DNA of 64,000 nucleotides. Source: Vespula vulgaris (taxonomy: Eukaryota > Arthropoda > Insecta > Hymenoptera > Vespidae). A model generated the notes under the pieces. The model was not told where the DNA came from, searched no databases, and was given only the letters and a program-made list of their open reading frames with translations. This document shows, in pieces, positions 49,258 to 59,180 of the stretch (within the stretch, counting starts at the first letter, position 1; each line of letters begins with the position of its first letter). The stretch covers positions 3,282,001-3,346,000 of the forward strand of contig NC_066596.1 in assembly GCF_905475345.1 (NCBI RefSeq), written 5' to 3'. Position numbers and translations under genes: made by a program.

Positions 49258-50958
49258 ATGCGGCCGGTAAGGCACCTGCTACTGTTGTTCCTCGTCCTGG
49301 GAGCGAGCCTCGCCCCGGGCACGCGGTCCGAGCTGGTCAGATGCTTCGAGGTTTCCGAGAACGCTCGGCCAGGCACCAGGGTGGGCTTCATCGACGCGGA
49401 GAACCCTCCGTATCTGGTAGTTTCGGTCTCGGGATCAGCAGTGGACGCTGATCTGACGGTGGACCAAACGACGGGCGAGATAAAGACCAGGGTGCCATTG
49501 GATCGCGAGACAAGGCCTTCCTATACTTTGGTCTCTTTACCGCAGAACGTAAAGGTAGTGGTAAAGGTGTTGGACGAGAACGACAACGCACCGACCTTTC
49601 CTGTGGATCGGGTCGACGTTGAGTTCCCAGAGAATTCACCGAGAGACGCGAAACGTGCATTGCCACCGGCAAAAGACCCTGATCTCGGTCAGTACTCGAC
49701 GCAACGTTACGAGATCGTTTCAGGTAACGACGGCGAGGCGTTTAGGTTGTCGCAGCATCGCGGTCGCGACGGCGTTCTCTATCTGGATCTTCAGAACGGC
49801 GGAACGTTGGATCGCGAAGCTCGCTCCAACTACCGTCTCGTGATCGAGGCTCTCGACGGGGGCTCGCCAGCGTTACGCTCGAGGCTGCACGTGAACGTGA
49901 CGGTGCAGGACGTCAACGACAATCCGCCGATCTTCAATCAGACTCGGTACGCGGCGAGCGTGCCGGAGAACGCGACCGTCGGCACGCCGGTCTTAGCCGT
50001 GAACGCGAGCGACGCCGATGCCGGTGAAAACGGTCGGATCGAGTACTCGATCAATCGTAGACAATCCGATCGCGGCGAGATGTTCCGTATTGATCCGGAG
50101 AGCGGTATGGTTTACGTGAACAAGGCGTTGGACTTCGAGTCGAAGGATCGTCACGAGTTGGTGATCGTAGCGAGAGATCGGGGTGCCCAGCCGCTCGAAG
50201 CGAGCGCTTTCCTGTCCGTCCGTGTCACCGACGTCAACGACAATCAACCGGCGATCACGGTGATCTTTCTCTCGGACGACGCCACACCTAAGATCAGCGA
50301 GAGCGCTCAACCGGGCGAGTTCGTCGCAAGGATATCGGTCAGTGATCCAGACTCGAGGACAGAATATTCAAACGCGACGGTTACGTTGACCGGTGGCGAA
50401 GGACACTTCGGTTTGGCTACAAGAGATAACATAATCTACCTAGTCGTAGTCGAGAGACCGCTCGATCGAGAGGAGAAGCCCGTTTACGAACTTTCGGTTG
50501 AAGCTACGGACGCTGGTACACCACCTTTGAGAGCGATTCGTAATTTCAAGCTACTAGTCACCGACGTTAACGATAACGCGCCAAAATTCGAACGTGACAC
50601 CTACGAGGCTCATCTCCTCGAAGCCTCCGAGCCAGGTACCTCGGTCCTTCGAGTTCTCGCAACCGACTTGGACGAAGGTGCCAATTCAGCAGTGAGATAC
50701 TCGATACGTAACTCCACTTGGTTCGCCATCGACGAGATCTCAGGATTGATCAGTACGATCAGCCACGTCGATTGCGAAGCAGACCCAGCTCCTATTCTCA
50801 TCGTTGTAGCCACTGATTCTGGACGTCCACCTCTCAGCAGTAGTGCTACAGTTCGCGTTACGGTTCACGATCTCAACGACAACGAACCCATCTTCGAGAA
50901 GCCGCTCTACAATGCCACCGTGCCGGAGGATATGCCCGTTGGACGCTGTTTTCTCAAG
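49258..50958 (+). CDS. ds: Dachsous-like giant cadherin, first coding exon (partial)
   Basis: Encodes 567 residues, ending in frame at CTCAAG|GTATCG. Dachsous is an atypical cadherin that binds Fat on neighbouring cells to control planar polarity and Hippo growth signalling. A signal peptide (residues 1-24, LLLLFLVLGASLAP core) is followed by five complete cadherin repeats and the start of a sixth. Each repeat ends with the calcium-binding DxNDN motif: DENDN 106-110, DVNDN 218-222, DVNDN 325-329, DVNDN 436-440, DLNDN 538-542. LDRE or LDFE motifs fall where expected. The stretch around AITVIFLSDDATPKISE (332-348) resembles dachsous in particular, more than Fat or protocadherins. Dachsous has about 27 repeats, so most of the gene lies to the right of the window. 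The ATG has A at -3. Without an in-phase donor the frame reads on into intron sequence. The exon is much richer in GC than its surroundings. Confidence 0.88.
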
Positions 50959-52895
50959 GTATCGTTATCTTCACAGTCCTCTTTTTATTCATTTCTTTTC
51001 TTCTCCTCGACAAAACCTGAGTTTTGCGATTCAATCTTCCTTGCCATTTCCTTATTACGCATACCTTCGTGGAAAAGATCGTTCCTGATCAGCAAAGTGT
51101 TACCTTTTAATAAGTACTTTGCCGATGGCGAGTTATCCACCATGTTTGTATAATTATTAGAAGGATAAAAGTCAATCGGTGCGATAAAATACTCGGAGTG
51201 AAAGGCAACATTCCTTGGATCCTTCGCTTGACGATGAATCGTGTTTTTGACCTTACGTCCCAAACTCTAAATTCTACGCTGCTCTTATTTTCCTTCGAGT
51301 CCGAGTAAAGTCCTTACTTGATCGCGATCGTTTCAAAGTATTCAGAAGTTTAGGATATTTTAAAAACTGATCGAATCGACGAATCCAATTCTTAGTATAG
51401 TTATGTCGATGAAAAAAATCACTTAACTCTTATATGCTTGCGATAATTTCATGGCAAGAATCGCGATAATATATTATTTTTTGCTACTTTTTCTTCCGTA
51501 ACATTTACTTTTAACAGCCGATACGATAGACATTTATTTCGTAAAAGTTTTTGCAGATATAAATCATGCATGCATCGAAGAGTTAAGCATTCCGTTTAAT
51601 TTGATAAACACTAATACAGATATACAAATACTAATTAATATCGAAAGAGCAACGATAGTACTTAAACTACACTTCTCTCTTTCTCTTTCTCTTTCTCCCC
51701 ATCTGGGAAAACCATAATTGGGTATCGAATCGAAAGGTTTCCCCGGAGCGTAGTGCAATTAGTACAACTTGTACACCGTTAAGGAGTGTTATCGATCACT
51801 GCACTCTATCGTGGAAAATCGAGAGTTCGATAGTAAAGTCCACGTTCGTTCGAGCGAATCCACACGGTCGTTTCGCATTCGTAGCGTACCTCGACAACTC
51901 TGGAGAAGGAGAGTGAATACGATACTACTCTCGAAGGAACGTGAATGAGGAAACCTATCGAGTATGGACGAAACGGTACGTGAATCGTTCAGGAACGTAC
52001 CTTTACTTTCTGCGAACCCAACATTCAACTCGAATACACCAAAATAACATTCAATTATTGTCTTTGTTATTATCGTTGTTTTTGTCAGTATTATTATATC
52101 CAATTTCATCTATCGATTTTATTCAAAGTAATAATATTTGTCGCGATATTTTCCATTAATAATCGACGTGTAAAAATTCTCCTGCAATAACTAAGTTAAC
52201 AAGTTAATTCTCTTTCTTTGTCTCTTTCTTTTTCGTTTTATCTTCCCATCTCTTTTTTTTTCTTTCTGTTTCTTTTATATCAACCATCTCTTTTTCTTCT
52301 TTATATTTATGATGTCCTTGGCGTAATAGAGTTCGCATACTTACGACTACCGTTGTCGATATCTTTACTTTCTCCTCCCGACGCGCCTTTCTCCGCGCTT
52401 ATATGGTGCGTCCGATAAATTTCAATACCGGATGAGAATAAACTAAATGCAAAATGCAAAGGCCGACCGAAGATAGTTTAACTTTAACAGGTATCTCCAA
52501 CGTTTTATTAGTAGTATACTCGAATTAAGATACATTGAACAAACAACTATCAAAAAATATTGAAACACTTGCTATATCCAATATTAACATTCGTCAAAAT
52601 CTAACATACAATTAACGAATAAAAGGTACATCGTAAATAAGAGAGGAAGGAGTAGGTATAACAAATCGAAGTAATAAAATTAACAAAAAGAAGTGGTTGG
52701 TACCAGATCGTTGACGAAGTTAAAATTCGAAGCGACGTTTCTTCACCGAGACGAGCCGAACGTGTCGTTACGATATCGATGTTTCTTCCTGTTGCATTAC
52801 ATGCGCATACGTGGCCTCCAATGCAGGAGAAAAAGGCGAGGGCGGCCTCGAGAAAAGAATGAGAGAAAAAAAGAGAAAGAGAGAAAGAGAGAGAG

Positions 52896-52930
<35 letters not shown>

Positions 52931-53584
52931 GAAAGAGAGAGACGGGAAGAAAAAAATTCGATCGAAGGTTCGCCTCGAATATCGTCAAGGAATTAAACGT
53001 TAAAGAGTAGAGGGTGGGACGTTGACTTCTGTGTTTGTGAAATTTGAGATATCGGCCGGTTTCATAAAGGGGATTACGCGGTATAGTACTCGTCGCCTTT
53101 TACGAATGATCGTATTACGTTCGACGTAATCGTCGAAAGTAACACTATACCAACTTGAGTTTGTACGATAACGAAGTTGTCGTACTACCGACTCGTAGTA
53201 AAGTCGACGTCGAGGTAAAAGGAGCAAAGTAGAGTTCTGTAAGTGTTCTCCTTGAGAGATGCTCAAATTTTCTTTCTTGGTACTCTTCCTTCCCTTCTTT
53301 TTTTTTTTCTTCTTTCTTTCAATGATCTCAGGTGAAAGTCTGAAGTAACGCTTGAGGTGATGCCGATGACTAATTTTCCCTTGGTCGGATCGGTATCGCT
53401 ATAATTATGACATAAAACGTTACACGCTTCTTCGAGCGTTTAAAAGAATACAAACACACACGCGCGCGGAGAGACAAGAGGGATTCACGCTGAATTGTAG
53501 TTTAAATAATTTCGAAAGATATTTAAATCATCATAGAACACATGTCAAGTTTTTTTCTGATTTGCTTTTTATTGAATTTAAATG

Positions 53585-53696
53585 CAGCCATTAGCTCGAC
53601 AGTACTTGCGTTACATTTGATATATAATTAATAAATCGCAACTAATATCGATTGCCCGGGTCTCACCACTTGGAGGTTGCTGCTTACGGAGACCCA
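53585..53696 (+). repeat. Left copy of ~110-nt bracketing repeat
   Basis: Begins CAGCCATTAGC and ends with a hairpin: stem arms GGGTCTC (53658-53664) and GAGACCC (53689-53695) enclosing ACCACTTGGAGGTTGCTGC. A diverged direct copy lies at 63542-63646. The last 37 nt are about 80% identical between the copies by eye. Confidence 0.65.
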
Positions 53697-54130
53697 CGAG
53701 CTATGACTCTACTGCTAATATAATTTACCTTTAATAATAACAACATATATTTATAGTTTACTTTTAATAACAATATTTAATTAATTTAATTAATTTAGAA
53801 AAACAAAGCAAAAGCAAAGGCAATCGCGAAACGAATCACCAATTTTTTTCCAACAAATTTAAGTTGGATGAAAATTTATGAAGCGTTTGATATCGACCTA
53901 CCTACCCGATTAAGGAAGAGAGACCTTAATTTTGATACTCTATTCCGAATCTAATCTTGAAATATCTTGACGATGATCATGATGAAACTGAAACATAAAA
54001 TTACTAAACATTGATAAATAAGAATGTGGAAGGAAACATTCTCACAATAAAGATAAAATCATATTATATGTTTTATCTTATTATATTCCTGAAATCAAAA
54101 TAATGTATAAATTTCAACCTGTAATTAAGA

Positions 54131-54497
54131 AACATTTAAAACATTTTATAATTTGATATGCACAGTCAAAATAATATACGAATTCCATGTAATAGATTGG
54201 CAGCAAAGCTGTGAACATAAAACATTTAAAACACTTTATAATTAAATATGCACAATCAAAATAATATATCAATCCCACATGGTAGGTTGGCAGCAAAGCT
54301 GTGAACAGAAAATATCTAAAGCATTTTATAATTAAATAATGCACAATCAAAATAATATACAAATTTCATATAACAAACCAATAGCGAACCTGTAAATATA
54401 AAACATTTGAAGTATTTCATATGCATAATCAAAATAATAATATGTGAATCTCATATAAAGAATCAGCAGCTAACATAAGATATCTGTGAACGTAAAA
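54131..54497 (+). repeat. ~90-bp tandem repeat, four copies
   Basis: Copies start near 54131, 54221, 54311 and 54402. Shared landmarks are ACATTTAAAAC, TGCACAATCAAAATAATATA and, in the first two, GGCAGCAAAGCTGTGAAC, which can form a short stem (CAGC/GCTG with loop AAA). The third and fourth copies are more diverged and the stem is lost. Confidence 0.75.
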
Positions 54498-55994
54498 TAA
54501 CATATTATTATCTGAAAATATATGAATGGCAATTAAATATGTGAATGAATAATTATTTTACTCAATGAGATTACAGAAACGGTGGAATACGAACTTTGAA
54601 TTTGGAAGTTATATGGTGTTTCCTGAAACATAAATTACTGTTCTGATTAATTAAAAACATTATTGAAAATTCCAAATGAATAAAAAAAGAATTTATTCGT
54701 TTAAAAATACCATCGATGATCGTCGAAAAATTCGTCCATTATCACTTGTTTATCAAATTCCTATTTGTCCATATTCTATTCTTAATTTCTTAACTTTCAG
54801 TGAACTGGAACATCTGAAACAGCTGAAACATTAAAATTTTATAATGCATTTACAATTTTTATTAATTTATCTTATGCCATATATGTTACAAACCTTATTA
54901 TATTATTATTTGTATTGTTGTTTGCATCCAATGATGGAAGGGTATTTACGAATGGTCACTTGATAGTTCGACGTTTGATCTTAATTTAATCCAATATTTC
55001 ATAATTATGAAATATCCTGTAACAGATAACTATATAAAAGGGCATGTGTGGAAAGATAAAATCTTATAACTACGCGGCCGAAAACTTCCATTTTTAAAAA
55101 TTTAATAAATATAAATTATGACTTTAGCAAGCAATGGAAGCATACATGAATAATAGAAAGATTTTGCATTTTTAATCAGAAATAAAAGAAAAAAAAAGAA
55201 AAAAAAAGTACATTAAAATTCTCGATGCATTATAAAATTTGTTTAGCTTTTAAGTTAAAATATATATTGTATATGTCTTTTATAGATTTATAAGTACAAA
55301 ATGAGAAAAATGTTGTCAATAATTAAATGCAATAAACATGTAAACAACAAACAAGATTAAATACAATGAAGTGGTTAAAAAATATATTGGGAAATTGTTC
55401 AAGATACATTATGAAAAAAAAAGAAATGTGTATATTCAAAAGTATTCAAGAGATAAATTAAAATCGCGTTTAAAAAAGAGCAAAATATACTGTTTCTTAT
55501 ATTATTTTACAAAATGCATACGCAATTTTGTATACCGCCATAATCGCAACCATATTGAGATCAAATGTATATTTAATCAATAGATACAATATCATATTTT
55601 AAAACGTTTAATACTAACGCGTAGTATCCAGTTACATCAAGTGTTTGATGTATATATTACATCATTTACAAGACACTTTTTTAATTTATTACTATGATAA
55701 AACAAAAAATAGTAGTACACTTTCATAATTTCAGAACCATGTGTATTAAATATAAATTTAATACATTCATTAATTAAATAAATTACAAATCAATACAAAT
55801 TCTTTAAAAACAATATAACATATGTTAAATATAAATTCTTGTCTTTTTTATATTTCTATGAATTTATTTTTTAACAAATATACTTCGTTAATTTATTTTA
55901 TATAATTACTTGACAATTACTGTCGGCTTTAACAAACACTTTTTTTCGCATGTGCATTCCTGAATGCAGCCAATTGCGAAACCTAATTCTTCAT

Positions 55995-56282
55995 CAAGTC
56001 TTATAGATTTTTAATCAGAATATTATTAGCAATAGAATAATTATGGAATTAATAATAAAATAATTAATAAAATAATATAATGATAATGATGATAATTATC
56101 ACAAATGAGTTATTTTATAACTCGTGGTAAAAGTAGTAAGTTGTAAAACTCGTGGTAAACAGTATTGACATTGAAGTATGTATATATCTCGTATATATAA
56201 AAAATAAAAGGAAAATTGCTTATTCATGAACAATTTTATAAAAAATTTATAATTATTCTAAAATAAAAATCTATATGCTTGG
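55995..56282 (+). repeat. TIR unit 1 (class A)
   Basis: 288 bp. Left end CAAGTCTTATAGATTTTTAA; right end read inward CCAAGCATATAGATTTTTAT. It contains a hairpin with arms GAGTTAT and ATAACTC and a stretch from AACTCGTGGTAAAC to GTATATATCTCG that recurs in unit 8 and near 61530-61610. No coding capacity. Confidence 0.7.
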
Positions 56283-56366
56283 AAATGCAGGTGCATTCCT
56301 GAATGCAATCCTGTTCCTGTTCTAATCCACACTCCTAAGTGTGGGACAGCCTTTTTATTTATATAA

Positions 56367-56609
56367 CAAGACTTATGCGTTTTTATTCCAAAAAATAATA
56401 ATATTTCTTTTATATATGCATAAACATTTCTTAAAAGATCATTGCCACATCATCCATTATTTATTTCTTCATATTTCTTATGAATTATTCATATATATGT
56501 ATATCATATTATTCATATATATAATATAAAAATACTGTCTTAAATATTTAGAAACTTTTTCATTTGATAATTATGTTCAAAAAATTTGGAATAAAAATGT
56601 ATATCCTTG
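56367..56609 (+). repeat. TIR unit 2 (class B)
   Basis: Left end CAAGACTTATGCGTTTTTAT then TCCAAAAAA; right end TTTGGAATAAAAATGTATAT then CCTTG. It lacks the CT microsatellite present in the other class B units. Confidence 0.7.
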
Positions 56610-56666
56610 CCATATTTTATGCACTCCTGAGTGCTGGCTGTCATTTCTTTCATTTCGCTCATTTAG

Positions 56667-56961
56667 CAAGACTTATACATTTCTAATCAGAATGATTCAA
56701 ATTTTCTTTTTATTTATTTGCACCATTTAAATATAAATCAACGATTATATATGGAGTAAAATTAAATTTTTTATTTAGATAACTTTTATTTCTTGTAAAT
56801 AATATTATAAAGCTGGTTATAAATAAATTGGTTATATATAAATTAAATATTTATTTTAGTATTGTAGTATTTGTAGTATCGTAGTTATTATGTATTATAG
56901 ACTTTCATTAGTGCATACATTCATTTATATTTGATCATTCAGAAAAAAAATGTATATACTT
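56667..56961 (+). repeat. TIR unit 3 (class C)
   Basis: Left end CAAGACTTATACATTTCTAA then TCAGAATGATT; right end read inward AAGTATATACATTTTTTTTC then TGAATGATC. Its interior differs from class A and B. Confidence 0.65.
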
Positions 56962-57070
56962 ACTATTATATTTTCATCTGCATTCCTGAATGCAGGCATG
57001 TACTTACTGTGAACTTATCGTATGCACTCCTGAGTGCAGGCAAGCCATTTTAATCGCTTTATTTATATAC

Positions 57071-57335
57071 CAAGACTTATGTATTTTTATTCCAAAAAAT
57101 AATTATATTTGTTTCTTATATTCATAAACAATTATTAATAATATTTATATCATTCATTATATCTTCTTAACATTTTTTATGAAACTTTCATATATATAAT
57201 AAAAATACTCCCTCTTTCTCTCTTTCTCTCTCTCTTTCTTTCTCTCTCTCTTATATATATATATTCATATACTTATTAATTCTCTTATTTCATAATCATT
57301 TGTTGATAATTTTGGAATAAAAATATATACCCTTG
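57071..57335 (+). repeat. TIR unit 4 (class B)
   Basis: Left end CAAGACTTATGTATTTTTAT then TCCAAAAAATA; right end TTTTGGAATAAAAATATATA then CCCTTG. The interior has AATACTCCCTC followed by CT repeats. Confidence 0.75.
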
Positions 57336-57465
57336 ACATATTTATGCACTCCTGAGTGCTGGCTGCCATTTCTTTCATTTCGCTCATTTAGTTCGTACTT
57401 ACTGTGAACCTATCATATGCACTCCTGAGTGCAGGCAAGCCATTTCAATCGCTTCATTTATATAC

Positions 57466-57699
57466 CAAGACTTATGCATTTTTATTCCAAAAAATATTCA
57501 TATTTCTTTTAAATACGTATAAATATTTGTTAATAATCTTTGTATCATTTATTATTTCTTAATATTTCTTATGAAACTTTCATATAAATAATAAAAATAC
57601 TCCCACTTTCTCTCTCTCTCTCTCTCTCATATATATTTATTGAGTCTTTCATCTCATATTTATTTATTAATAATTTTGGAATAAATATGTATATCCTTG
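57466..57699 (+). repeat. TIR unit 5 (class B)
   Basis: Left end CAAGACTTATGCATTTTTAT then TCCAAAAAATA; right end TTTTGGAATAAATATGTATA then TCCTTG. Contains (CT)n. Flanked on the left by hairpin 57418 and on the right by hairpin 57714. Confidence 0.75.
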
Positions 57700-57759
57700 A
57701 CATATTTTAATATGCACTCCTGAGTGCTGGCTGCCATTTATGTCGTTTCATTCATCTAG

Positions 57760-58009
57760 CAAGACTTATACATATCTTATCGGAATAATTCAAATTTTCC
57801 TTTAATTCATTTGCACTATTTAAATATCATTCAATTATTATATATGGGATAAAATAAAATTTCATTTATTTATTGTTAGATAAGTTTAATATCGTATATT
57901 AAAAAAAATATCAACAGAGTTCGACGTATTTATATATTTCTTCATTAAGTATCCTTATTAGTGCATTCATTCATTTTTGATTATTCCAAATATGAAATGT
58001 ATATTCTTA
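57760..58009 (+). repeat. TIR unit 6 (class C)
   Basis: Left end CAAGACTTATACATATCTTA then TCGGAATAATT; right end read inward TAAGAATATACATTTCATAT then TTGGAATAATC. Paralogue of unit 3. Confidence 0.7.
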
Positions 58010-58117
58010 CTATAATTTGTTCATTTGCATTCCTGAATGCAATTATGTACTTACTGTAAACCTTTCATATGCACTCCTGAGTGCAAGCAAGCCATTTTAT
58101 TTGTTTCATTTATATAC

Positions 58118-58375
58118 CAAGACGTATAACTTTTTATTCCAAAAAATATTTATATTTCTTTCAAATATATATAAACATTTATTAATAATCTTTGTATCAT
58201 TCATTACATCTTTTTACTATTTCTTATGAAACTTTCATATATATAATAAAAATACTCCCTCTTTCTCTCTCTTTCTTCTCTCTCCCTCTCTTTCTCTCTC
58301 TTTCATATATATTTATTATGTCGTTCATCTCATATTCATTTGTTGATAATTTTGGAATAAAAATGTATACCCTTG
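58118..58375 (+). repeat. TIR unit 7 (class B)
   Basis: Left end CAAGACGTATAACTTTTTAT then TCCAAAAAATA; right end TTTTGGAATAAAAATGTATA then CCCTTG. Contains CT repeats like units 4 and 5. Confidence 0.75.
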
Positions 58376-58461
58376 ACATATTTTAATATGCACTCCTGAG
58401 TGCTGGCTGCTATTTTATATATTCATCTGCATTCCTGAATGCAGGCATTTTGATTTGTCAT

Positions 58462-58754
58462 CAAGTCTTGTAGATTTTTAATCAGAATAACCAAAATAAA
58501 CAGAATAATCAGAATAATCAGATTAATCAAATTAATCAGAATAATCAGAATCATATTGCAAAAAGATAATGAGGATGAGGATGGAAATGATAACGATAAT
58601 GATTACCACATAAGAGTCATTTTGCAACTCGTGGTAGAGCTGTGTTGACATTGAAATATGCATATATCTCGTATATATACATACGCATTATGAAATTATG
58701 AACATGAAAGAGAAAAAAATATGATTATTCTGAATTAAAAATCAACATGCTTGG
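58462..58754 (+). repeat. TIR unit 8 (class A)
   Basis: Left end CAAGTCTTGTAGATTTTTAA then TCAGAATAA; right end read inward CCAAGCATGTTGATTTTTAA then TTCAGAATAA. The interior shares CAACTCGTGGTAG, GTTGACATTGAA and ATATCTCGTATATATA with unit 1. It has CAGAATAATC micro-repeats near 58500-58550. Confidence 0.75.
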
Positions 58755-58819
58755 GTATCCAAATGCACTCCTGAGTGCAATGCTGCTGCAGGCCACGAAC
58801 ATCCACACAATATTTAACG

Positions 58820-59180
58820 AGCGTGACTCTATTCTTGTAACTAAAAATCTACTTCAAGAAAAGACTCTACTTTAAAACTTTAAAATGCAAGGACTCGACT
58901 TTAATTTAAAAAGAAAAAATGCAATGACTCGACTTTAATTTAATAAGAAAAATGCAAGGGCTCGACTTTAATTTAAAATGAAAAGAGGGAGGGCTTGACT
59001 TTAATTCGAAAAAAAAAATAAAAATAAAAATAGAAAATGCAAAGGGCTTGATTCTACTCTGAAATGAAAAAATTGACTTTACTTTTAAAAAATACAATGA
59101 CTCGACTTTATTTTGAGAAAAAATTACAATGACTCTATTAATTAATAATTAACTGTAAAAACTTGACTCTAATCGCAAAA
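58820..59180 (+). repeat. ~34-bp tandem repeat with TGACTCGACTTTAAT core
   Basis: About ten imperfect copies; the clearest start at 58892, 58926, 58959, 58990 and 59099. Consensus core TGACTCGACTTTAATTTAAA, followed by A-rich sequence and TGCAA. The same core (TGACTCTAAT or TGACTTTAAT) returns at 62681, 62743 and 62821, where it adjoins hairpins. Confidence 0.75.

Larger units (their letters stand above)
55953..58779 (+). repeat. Covarying mini-hairpin family (14 copies)
   Basis: Short palindromes lie at 55953-55968, 56292-56307, 56327-56344, 56621-56634, 56978-56995, 57023-57038, 57346-57359, 57418-57433, 57714-57727, 58025-58042, 58070-58085, 58390-58403, 58427-58444 and 58764-58779; a fifteenth is at 60567-60586. 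The apex is constant, a T-A pair closing the loop CCTG (once CCTA). The arms vary but still pair: TGCACT/AGTGCA, TGCATT/AATGCA, CTGCATT/AATGCAG, TTGCATT/AATGCAA, CCACACT/AGTGTGG, TTCCCACT/AGTGGGAA. Four copies (56621, 57346, 57714, 58390) have only the inner five pairs. The hairpins sit between the TIR units. Confidence 0.9.

Noticed and set aside
48494..49672. Minus-strand ORFs across the dachsous leader and first exon
   Set aside because: They are antisense to a clear signal peptide and cadherin repeats; GC-rich DNA and GA repeats create such shadows.
50959..51153. In-frame extension of the dachsous exon to a stop at 51151-51153
   Set aside because: After residue 567 the cadherin pattern stops abruptly in the middle of repeat six and becomes Ser/Phe-rich. 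A good donor, AAG|GTATCG, lies exactly there.
55953..58779. CRISPR-like regular palindromic repeats
   Set aside because: The palindromes are 14-18 bp, spaced 40-370 bp, and the spacers are themselves homologous. The setting is an insect intron, with no cas genes.
58820..59180. Similarity of GCTTGACTCTA to a segment of 28S rRNA
   Set aside because: Only about ten bases agree; no other rRNA landmarks were seen nearby, and the motif is a tandem repeat unit.
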